Assembly (NCBI GenBank): GCA_037039925.1
Contig: JAXRKP010001512.1
Coordinates: forward strand, 37,501-101,500
Source of the DNA: Doris montereyensis
Taxonomy: Eukaryota; Mollusca; Gastropoda; Nudibranchia; Dorididae
Length of the DNA: 64,000 nucleotides
Direction: 5' to 3'
Of this stretch, positions 43,890 through 64,000 are shown in pieces (positions within the stretch are counted from its first letter, which is position 1; every line of letters starts with the position of its first letter). Under the pieces are notes generated by a model, which saw only the letters and a program-made list of their open reading frames with translations, was not told the origin of the DNA and made no database searches. A program made the position numbers and the translations under genes.

Positions 43890-43933
43890 CAGAGAGAGAG
43901 AGAGGGAGAGGGAGGGAGGGAGAGAGGGAGAGG

Positions 43934-44027
<94 letters not shown>

Positions 44028-44100
44028 GAGAGGGAGAGGGGAGGGAGGGAGGGAGGGAGGGAGGGAGGGAGGGAGAGAGGATAGAGAGAGCGAGGGAGGA

Positions 44101-44192
<92 letters not shown>
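43685..44192. repeat. (GA)n / (GGGA)n compound microsatellite
   Basis: Starts as (ATAG)n, becomes (GA)n with GACAGA and GGGA islands, the longest GGGA block at about 44039-44075. Open frames on either strand are artefacts. Confidence 0.95.
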
Positions 44193-44197
<5 letters not shown>

Positions 44198-46450
44198 TAT
44201 CTGTATATCAAATCACACAAAACACGTCTACATCTAATGGTGAATCATTCCAATCCACCATATTCATCTGTAATTCGTCACATCAAGGGGGAAATGGTGA
44301 AAATGTTAAATGATAACAAAACAAAATCACCATTAGATCTACCGTACATCTAGATGTTTAAGTTCAACTTAGATCATGCTCAGGTCCATCATTAATGGCG
44401 GATAGTGGCAAAGCCCATCGTCACTAATGGCGAACCGAATGAGGACGAGCTCTAGACGTCTAGGACGGGCTCCTTTCACCATTAAAATTAATGACGGATA
44501 GTGGCAAAGTTTATCCGTCATACTTGTGAATAGCGCTGGCCTAGAAAGATATAAATATAACACATGCTTTTAATCTATGTTTAGCTTAATGTTACGTACT
44601 TTGCCATGTGTATACACACACACAGACCTGCCACTTTTAATTTTTTAAATCAGGACCTAGATGTAAAAAAATCAGGATCCTGGGGAAAAATCAGGATACA
44701 AGAACGATTTCAGGTATAGAGTCAGCCAGTCGCCTAATCTCCAACTTAATAATAATAAAATTGATTCATTGGTGATGCTGGTTCTGCCTTTTCCCAAGCA
44801 AAAATATCCATTATAATAGCCACCCCCCCCCCCATGCCAATAAAACCTGAATTCTAGTACTAAATCAACATTACAGTTGCCTCCTTCCCCTTATTGTTTA
44901 CATACTGGAAGTGAGAGACACACTCACTTTTCCTCTCTTTCTCCTCAGTGATCACTTATCTTGCTAATCATTGCTATCATAATTTCACACACACATGCCC
45001 ACCCCACTCCTGCTAACCGGTCAGACATACGTGCATGACATACCTGTCAATTATCATCCAACTTCTATTCTTCCTTGGATTTGCCTTTCACTTCATAAAT
45101 TGTTGCTCATTCCTTCTCTAACACACACACTCACATGCCTTTGCGTTCGCATAAAACACATGAAAATACTCTCTATTTCTCTCTTTTTACACATACAAAC
45201 GCACGACATTTCTCTCTTTCTGACACGCGTGTGATTGCACTTTGCTGCGTGGGGAGTCATATTGTTTCAAATATTAGTAATCTCAACTTGATTTAGATCT
45301 ATTCGATCTACTTAAGAATACAGATATAGATCATCTAGACCTTGACCTAGATCTAACAAGTCATTGAACATCAGCAAAGCCTTCTGCTTGATCAATTTGA
45401 AATTCAAGGCTCTAGTAATCACGGTAGGCCTCAATAACATGTAATCATACAATGATTTTTGAAGTCTCGAACAAGTACAGCATGAGTGCTCTGAAGAATG
45501 CACAAAGAGAACAATATATTAGCGAAGAATCGATACATCATTACCCTTAACAAAAAATCGCATGCTGAATATACGGATCAATGCTGTCCAGGCAACAACT
45601 GCAGTTACATTACAAAAAAATCGGGATGGGCCAACGGAAAATCAGAATTTCACAAATTTTCGCTAAAAATCGGGATGATTCGATTAAATCGAATAAACGG
45701 CAGGTTTACACACAGAGCAAAGTATATTAATTTAAATAACCCTTTGATCTTTTATAGTTGGAGCTTCATGTCCTTTTATTTATTCTCATGGTATCATGGT
45801 TGCTAAAATGTGTTCATCGATACCCTTTATCAATGATCAATTTTTTGTATGTGAACATTAGATTATAACACAAATGATTACTGCCCATCCTCTTTTTTTC
45901 CCTTATCACCAGTCTAGGCTATAAAATATTATTTTCATCATTTCACTTCATCAGGCCTAAACTTAAAAACCAAACCCCACAGAAAATAAGAACATTGATT
46001 TCATTATTGATTGTTGATTACTGTTAACCAATATTCCCTCTAATTTTTTCCAGTCTGTATGTGTAAATCTTTGGCGTTTTTGCAAAGTTTGACAAAGAGA
46101 AAATCTTAACTGTGTGAAATGAATAGATTTATCTTTATTTTGTGTGTGCTGTTGTTTTTCATAGATGTGTGCAGACATTTCTCAACTGTGCACACTTTTT
46201 CTCCCCAGTGTGTGCACACACCTTGCACAGATAAGAGAGAATATTTCTATCAACTTAACATGATAAATTCTTTTAGTATGTTGCTTACTTAAATCTTATT
46301 TAATGTATCCACTTCTTTTTGTTCAATCTACCTTTAAAGTACAATGTGATTTAGATTCTAGATCCAGAAGATCTAGTTATCTCTGATTTAGATCAAGATC
46401 TAAGTCTTCCTTTTTCCAAATTAAAATTGAAGCAGCTAGGATTATCGAGT
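44193..46450. other. No gene recognised; short duplicated segment
   Basis: Upstream region of TMEM39. GGATAGTGGCAAAG occurs twice (about 44400 and 44496) within an imperfect duplication. AGATCT-rich words begin near 45295. No coding exon supported. Confidence 0.35.
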
Positions 46451-46454
46451 GGTG

Positions 46455-46455
<1 letters not shown>

Positions 46456-46540
<85 letters not shown>
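46456..46540. repeat. (AT)n microsatellite
   Basis: About 42 perfect TA dinucleotides, roughly 1 kb upstream of the first TMEM39 coding exon. Confidence 0.95.
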
Positions 46541-47538
46541 TAGTAGAGATAAATATCTAGATTTAGATATAGATCTATCAGTGACCATCATCACGAACCT
46601 TTTCAGTGCATGTGTAGCCGTAGGCTATCTCAAATAAATCAGATTGTAGAAATCTAACGATTCTGTATTTAATGGCTTACATCAAATTTTTTCAAGCTAT
46701 AGTTATAAAGGTAGGACAAAAAAATAATATGTAGCCTAATCACGTGTCGATCATAAACCGGCAGGTCACAATACTGTATACATCAAAATGATTATGCTAG
46801 CAGCCATATTGTTTGTATACAACCGCATACCGGATGGCAACGTCGAGACATAAAAAGCTGGATTGGATTTGTGTGGATACAGAAATGTGAATGTAACTGT
46901 TGTGGACTGTCGTCAGTATCACTGACAAACATTTGACACGCAGTTCCTTTTATCAGGATTTTAATTCTACACTTTTACACTTCTTATCTGCAATGTAGAC
47001 TGTAGAGATAGATCTAGATCTACTTGAAATTAGTTTGTGTCTCGATTGTGAAGTATAAAAGTTCCCGGGTTGTTGTTTAGTGATATTTATTTATTTTTTA
47101 ATAAAGACCGCCAATCCATCTAGAAATCTATCTAAATCCATAACCATAGGTCTAGAGAGGGACCAGCTGATTTTGGTCTTTTTCATTTTGATCCTGCTAG
47201 ATTCTAGATCTAGATATTTAGAAGAAATCTAGATTTAGATCTATTCTAAATAGCTCTTTCTAGATTCTAGATGAGAATCTAGAATCTATCATTTAAGTAC
47301 TCAAGATTTTATCCTGCTTATTAGTCATCACCAACATTGACACCAATTGATCTGTTAATTATTGTGACACTGATTGTCTAAAAGCAAGCAATGCTCTACA
47401 CCACTGTACTCATAAAAAAATAAAAGGGAAAAATCCTCCAATGACTGAGCTCTCTGTGCAAAGTGCATTCACATTAGTTTGCCCTTTACTTGGTTATAAT
47501 TACGACTAGATCTAACGAGATAAATTCTAACAAGAAAT

Positions 47539-55821
<8,283 letters not shown>

Positions 55822-55862
55822 GTACGAACCTTTTTTTTCTCTCTTTTCTTTTTTTAAACAAT

Positions 55863-55999
<137 letters not shown>

Positions 56000-56132
56000 A
56001 AATATTCTTTAAGCCTAAGATACAGCTTTCTTGGTCATATAAAATAAAATGCTGTTTTATCAAAATTGTCTTTTCTAAATCGTTGTCAGTCTCTTGTTCT
56101 TTAGTATTCTGTTGCTTTTTCCCCTCTACTTC

Positions 56133-56267
<135 letters not shown>

Positions 56268-56280
56268 GAGTTTTTGACAG

Positions 56281-56334
56281 GTTCATCCTCATGACCTTCA
56301 AACCAAACAAGTGTGAATTTTGTTGTGCTCCACG
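56281..56334 (+). CDS. Doubtful candidate TMEM39 exon 7
   Basis: 54 nt with strong TTTTTGACAG acceptor and CACG|GTAAGT donor. The phase fits exon 6 once its missing base is allowed for, giving R then FILMTFKPNKCEFCCAPR. It lacks the aromatic/Trp residues expected for the family at this point, so it may be an alternative or false exon. Confidence 0.3.
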
Positions 56335-56767
56335 GTAAGTTTTCCCTTGTGGAGAGTTTTGCTGTGATTGTGAAAATGGCATTATTGTAGTGGCTTGATT
56401 TCAATCTTCTCCTCCATATTCCTGTGGTTTAGATACCATCTTAGCTGTTTAGACTGAATTGTTATCTCACTTCTTCCACACGGAGTTTGACCGTAGACAG
56501 GCCACCTACCACGTGGAAAGTTGTCTGCCCTGTTTGATTGTATGTGTGAACGTCGAAAGACGTGAATATAATTTAATGGGTGAATAATGACATGAAGTAA
56601 TTTTAAAGCCCCATGGGAACAGAGACAAATAGAAATATGAAGGGATAGACATTAAAAAAATCTGCGGGGCACCAATAACCCCAACCCACAACCTCCACAT
56701 CTGCACTCCTCACCTCCCTATGAAAAGAAAAGTGCACTACAAAAGGAGCTCCAGATAGCTTGGTTGG

Positions 56768-56936
56768 TTTGGCTTCTTTTTCTTAATAGCACAGCGATAG
56801 CTGCCAACACAGAGGCTTTTTCTTAATGGCACAGCAATGGCTGCCAACACGAGGCTTTTTCTTAATGGCACAGCGATGGCTGCCAGCACAGAGGCTTTTT
56901 CTTAATGGCACAGCGATGGCTGCCAACACAGAGGTT
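56768..56936. repeat. ~41-bp tandem repeat, four copies
   Basis: Unit GGCTTTTTCTTAATGGCACA then GCGATGGCTGCCAACACAGA. Confidence 0.9.
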
Positions 56937-56999
56937 GCGGTTTTGTTTGTCTTGGAATGTATACTCAGTGACCTCTTGCTGTATAGCAGATTTTATGCT

Positions 57000-57155
57000 A
57001 ATTTCTTTTTATCTGCGGGCGGCTGGTGGGAGCTGCTGGTAGATCCTACTTCTTTTCCTTTTTACTCTTTCACTTTCTTTTTATCTTGCTGTTTCTCTTA
57101 ATTCACCCTGAGATCACCACAATGGTGCACAGGATAAGTTTCAATAAAAAAAACA
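57000..57155 (+). repeat. Dispersed repeat containing the single-copy form of the 43-bp unit
   Basis: GGCTGGTGGGAGCTGCTGGT, then one copy of a ~45-bp segment (ATCCTACTTCTTTTCC...TTTCACTTTCTTTTTATCTT), then GAGATCACCACAATGGTG and an A-rich tail. The same left flank precedes the 43-bp satellite at 61.86 kb and the same right end occurs at 20.6 kb. Looks like a short retroposed element. Confidence 0.5.
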
Positions 57156-57654
57156 AAATTCTTTTCATCTTTTCATCGATCAAACTTTGAATAACCAGGA
57201 GTGAATAAATACTCTATATAAACATAGTGGGCTCTACTAAAACTCAGGGTTTCCATGAAGCATGAAAGCATTGCATTTTGTGGATGTTGCACTTTGAGGA
57301 CTTCACCGTCAAAGGAATCTGAAGATAACTTAACTCAAATACAAGCTTCCTATAAGATCATCTGACTATTTATCTTTATTTTACTTTATATTTATTTGGT
57401 TAGGATTTTACTTTGATGTTTGTGGTTGTTTTTTGTCTTGTTTTTGTTGTTTTGTTGGGGGAAGATTTGTTTATTGGTTTCATGTCTTGAGCGAAGTGGT
57501 TTCATACCCGAGTCAGTTTTGCATTCAATAATGTTAAGCGATTGGCATGCCTTTTGCGTACACATTGTAACGTAGAGTTTTCTCTACTAGAAGAGCAGGC
57601 CATAAAAACTTAATGAAACAAACCACTGGCTGAAAATATGTTCAAACTTAGGCA

Positions 57655-57915
57655 TAGAAAATTTCACGTAAGATTGGCCTTTGTATTATCAATTGACAGT
57701 TCATAACGTGCAGACAAAATTAAGGAAGGATTCTCTTTGTTCCTGATGAATTTAGACATAGAAAATTGGCCATTGGATTATTAATTGACAGTTCATAACG
57801 TGCAGACAAAATTAAGGAAGGATTCTCTTTGTTCCTGATGAATTTAGACATAGAAAATTGGCCATTGGATTATTAATTGACAGTTCATAACATGCAGACA
57901 AAATTGAGGAATAAT
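57655..57915. repeat. ~96-bp tandem repeat, about 2.8 copies
   Basis: Unit contains TAGACATAGAAAATTGGCC, GACAGTTCATAACGTGCAGA and GGATTCTCTTTGTTCCTGAT; the last two copies are nearly identical. Confidence 0.9.
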
Positions 57916-58179
57916 TCTTCTTGTCTCTGATTAAAACGAAAATCCATTGCTATCTTTCCAAGTGATGGATTTGCCCATCAGGGTAGTGAGAATCTCCCTG
58001 TCGTTGAGGATAACACTACCTTGCATGCAGTACCATAGAGTGTAGCAGACAGCAGGCAGCCATATTTTATCTCAATGAAACTTACATGTTCTATGAAGGA
58101 GGTCGAGCCATGTTCATGGATTACATTGAAGAGGGGAGCATGCATTTTTTTCACAAATCTAATCAAGGTGTACAAACAT

Positions 58180-58276
58180 ATTTTTGGGAGTTATTTAACC
58201 TCGTACAATGTGTTTTTGGGGGTTATTTAACCTCGTGCAATGTGTTTTTGGGGGTTATTTAACCTCGTACAATGCT
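58180..58276. repeat. 32-bp tandem repeat, three copies
   Basis: Unit TTTTTGGGGGTTATTTAACC then TCGTACAATGTG. Confidence 0.9.
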
Positions 58277-58367
58277 GTGTCTTGACTTGGCATGCATGTA
58301 ACTTTGAGCATGCATCTGATTTGTATGGAATTATAAGGGGCCGGACATTGGTACATATATGTTTCTA

Positions 58368-59303
<936 letters not shown>

Positions 59304-59309
59304 TATATA

Positions 59310-61370
<2,061 letters not shown>

Positions 61371-61372
61371 GT

Positions 61373-61670
61373 GTGGTGTGGGCTCAGGGGTTAGGTTGCT
61401 GCATTTGGGATCATGTGGTCTTGGGTTCAAATCCTAACAATGCTTTGTCTGACGTGGTGTTCCCTTGGGGGAAAAGACCTGACACACAGTTTCCCCTCAC
61501 GACCCTGGTGTAAATGGATACAAGCAACACCTTGAAAGTAAAGCCTTGCAACAGACTAGTGTCCTGTCCAGGAGGTGATTATTATCATCACCGGTTTCAC
61601 CTCACGCTTTGCAAATTGGGATAAGCTTTGCCTCGTTGGGTCTTAAGGGCTTTGAAAGGAACTTCAGCCT
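61373..61670 (+). mobile_element. tRNA-derived SINE, family 1 (copy 6)
   Basis: GGGTTAGGTTGCTGCATTTG, B box GGGTTCAAATCC, and body through ATTGGGATAAGCTTTGCC and GGCTTTGAAAGGAACTTC. Confidence 0.78.
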
Positions 61671-61856
61671 TTTGTCTTTTGTTGCATTAGTGGCCGAGTA
61701 GTAGACAAATTGTCAGTGTGTAGATCATAAAGTTACTAGTTTCAATTTCAACCTAGTGTTACTGGCCTTTCACCTGGGTCGTTTTTGGAAAAACATTCAA
61801 AGAAGTTTTCCTCCCTTTGCTCAGCTGGAGGGTTATGGATGGCAGGGGCTGGTGGT

Positions 61857-63797
61857 AGGTCCTGTTTCTTTCCTTTCCTTCTTTCACTGCCTTATCTTTA
61901 TGTCCTACTCTTTCCTTTCCTTCTTTCACTGCCTTATCTTTATGTCCTACTTCTGTCCTTTTCATTCTTTCACTGTCTTATCTTTAGGTCCTACTTCTGT
62001 CCTTTCATTCTTTCACTGTCTTATCTTTAGGTCCTACTTCTTTCCTTTCATTCTTTCACTGTCTTATCTTTAGGTCCTACTTCTGTCCTTTCATTCTGTC
62101 ACTGTCTTATCTTTAGGTCCTACTTCTGTCCTTTCATTCTTTCACTGTCTTATCTTTAGGTCCTACTTCTCTTTCCTTTCATTCTGTCACTGCCTTATCT
62201 TTATGTCCTACTTCTTTTCCTTTCATTCTGTCACTGCCTTATCTTTATGTCCTATTCCTTTCATTCTGCCTTATCTTTATGTCCTACTTCTTTCCTTTCA
62301 TTCTGTCACTGTCTTATCTTTAGGTCCAACTTCTTCCTTTCATTCTGTCACTGTCCTATCTTTATGTCCTACTTCTTCCTTTTCATTCTGTCACTGTCAT
62401 ATCTTTATGTCCTACTTCTTTATGTCATTCTTCACTTTCCCTACTGCCACTGTCCTATTTCATGTCCTACTTCTTTCCTTTCATTCTGCCACTGTCCTAT
62501 CTTTATGTCCTACTTCTTTCCTTTCATTCTTGTCACTGTCTTATCTTTATGTCCTACTTCTTTCCTTTCATTCTTTCACTACCTTATCTTTATGTCCTAC
62601 TTCTTCCTTTCATTCTTTCACTGCCTTATCTTTATGTCCTACTTCTTTCCTTTCATTCTTTCACTGTCTTATCTTTATGTCCTACTTCTTTCCTTTCATT
62701 CTGTCACTGCCTTATCTTTATGTCCTACTTCTTTCCTTTCATTCTTTCACTGTCTTATCTTTTATGTCCTACTTCTTCCTTTCATTCTTTCACTGTCCTA
62801 TCTTTATGTCCTACTTCTGTTCCTTTCATTCTGTCACTGTCCTATCTTTATGTCCTACTTCTGTCCTTCATTCTGTCACTGCCTTATCTTTATGTCCTAC
62901 TTCTTTCCTTTCATTCTGTCACTACCTTATCTTTATGTTCTACTTCTGTCCTTTCATTCTGTCACTACCTTATCTTTATGTCCTACTTCTTTCCTTTCAT
63001 TCTTTCACTGTCTTATCTTTATGTCCTACTTCTTTCCTTTCATTCTGTCACTACCTTATCTTTATGTCCTACTTCTTTTTCCCTTCATTCTGTCACTGTC
63101 TTATCTTTATGTCCTACTTCTGTCCCTTCATTCTGTCACTGTCCTATCTTTAGGTCCTACTTCTGTCCTTTCATTCTGTCACTGTCTTATCTTTAGGTCC
63201 TACTTCTGTCCTTTCATTCTGTCACTGTCTTATCTTTATGTCCTACTTCTGTCCTTTCATTCTGTCACTGCCTTATCTTTATGTCCTACTTCTGTCCTTT
63301 CATTCTGTCACTGTCTTATCTTTATGTCCTACTTCTGTCCTTTCATTCTGTCACTGCCTTATCTTTATGTCCTACTTCTGTTTTTTCATTCTGTCACTGC
63401 CTTATCTTTATGTCCTACTTCTGTTTTTTCATTCTGTCACTGCCTTATCTTTATGTCCTACTTCTGTTTTTTCATTCTGTCACTGTCTTATCTTTATGTC
63501 CTACTTCTGTTTTTTCATTCTGTCACTGCCTTATCTTTATGTCCTACTTCTGTTTTTTCATTCTGTCACTGCCTTATCTTTATGTCCTACTTCTGTTTTT
63601 TCATTCTGTCACTGTCTTATTTTTATGTCCTACTTCTGTCCTTTCATTCTGTCACTGTCTTATCTTTATGTCCTACTTCTGTCCTTTCATTCTGTCACTG
63701 TCTTATCTTTATGTCCTACTTCTTTCCTTTCATTCTGTCACTGCCTTATCTTTATGTCCTACTTCTGTCCTTTCATTCTTTCACTGCCGTATCTTGC
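61857..63797. repeat. 43-bp satellite, about 45 copies
   Basis: Unit CTTATCTTTATGTCCTACTT then CTGTCCTTTCATTCTGTCACTGY. Sub-variants cluster: TTTAGGTCC at 61980-62160 and 63150-63210, CTGTTTTTTC at 63380-63600. Because 43 is 1 modulo 3 and no phase has a stop, the plus strand is open in every frame, giving up to 541 codons; this is not a gene. Both borders keep GGCAGG...GGTAGGTCCT-like sequence. Confidence 0.95.
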
Positions 63798-63879
63798 ATT
63801 GAGCTGTTTCCTCCTAGTGGGCGATTGGCAGGCACTGCTTGTAGGTCCTACTTCTTTCCTTTTCACCTTTAGATAATTA

Positions 63880-64000
63880 TTCTATCTTTTTTTCTTTTTC
63901 TTTTTTTATGTATATTGTTTCAAGGCACTGTTTATTTATCCGCCTTGAATTTTTGTATACTTCTCCTAAAATCTAAACGTTTAATGATCAACTAAATTAA
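63880..64000. other. T-rich sequence, nothing recognised
   Basis: No exon or repeat family identified at the right edge. Confidence 0.3.

Noticed and set aside
62247..63872. 541-codon open frame
   Set aside because: Produced by a 43-bp satellite with no stop in any frame; three overlapping frames are equally open and codon composition follows the repeat.

Overview
This window looks like animal nuclear DNA, most likely from a mollusc and possibly a gastropod. That is an inference from spliced genes, RTE, L2/CR1 and jockey-like LINEs, tRNA-derived SINEs and very long simple repeats; the species cannot be fixed from the sequence. There are no operons, rRNA genes, CRISPR arrays or prokaryotic genes. 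Most long open frames are read-through of (CT)n, (ATT)n or minisatellite DNA.

Two host genes diverge from a centre near 37-47 kb. On the minus strand, at least 14 coding exons run from 37176 down to a stop at 8486. They encode a low-complexity protein with a coiled-coil-like, lysine/alanine-rich C-terminus that I do not recognise. Splice phases agree at almost every junction. On the plus strand, from 47539, six exons encode the N-terminal half of a TMEM39-family ER multipass membrane protein; the 3' half is not seen and probably lies beyond the window. Both genes carry apparent one-base deletions inside otherwise good exons (three in one minus-strand exon, one in TMEM39). All four are losses of a single base, which suggests assembly error more than gene decay.

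The rest is repeats. 1-4820 is a TTG-rich satellite of about 36-40 bp units. 4.9-8.5 kb holds (TATG)n, (ATT)n, (AAT)n and (CT)n arrays. 11-13.4 kb has a hAT-like MITE and two RTE fragments. 14.5-17 kb has several minisatellites. 18.5-19.3 kb is a pogo-like MITE with a (GA)n array inside. 23-26.7 kb has a 30-bp array and two large (CT)n tracts. 27.2-29.4 kb is an RTE element with an L2-like LINE nested in its 5' region. 38.2-42.4 kb is a piggyBac-like element (TTAA target, short inverted ends) split by a jockey/CR1-type LINE. 48.1-49.9 kb is another RTE copy lying inside TMEM39 intron 1. 58.4-59.3 kb is a second pogo-like MITE, again holding a (CT)n tract. 61.9-63.8 kb is a 43-bp satellite whose unexpanded ancestor can be seen near 57.05 kb.

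No clearly new functional system was found. The most useful observations are the unrecognised minus-strand gene, the clustered same-sign frameshifts, the nested transposons with visible target duplications, and repeated evidence that the simple-repeat arrays grew inside or at the tails of transposable elements.
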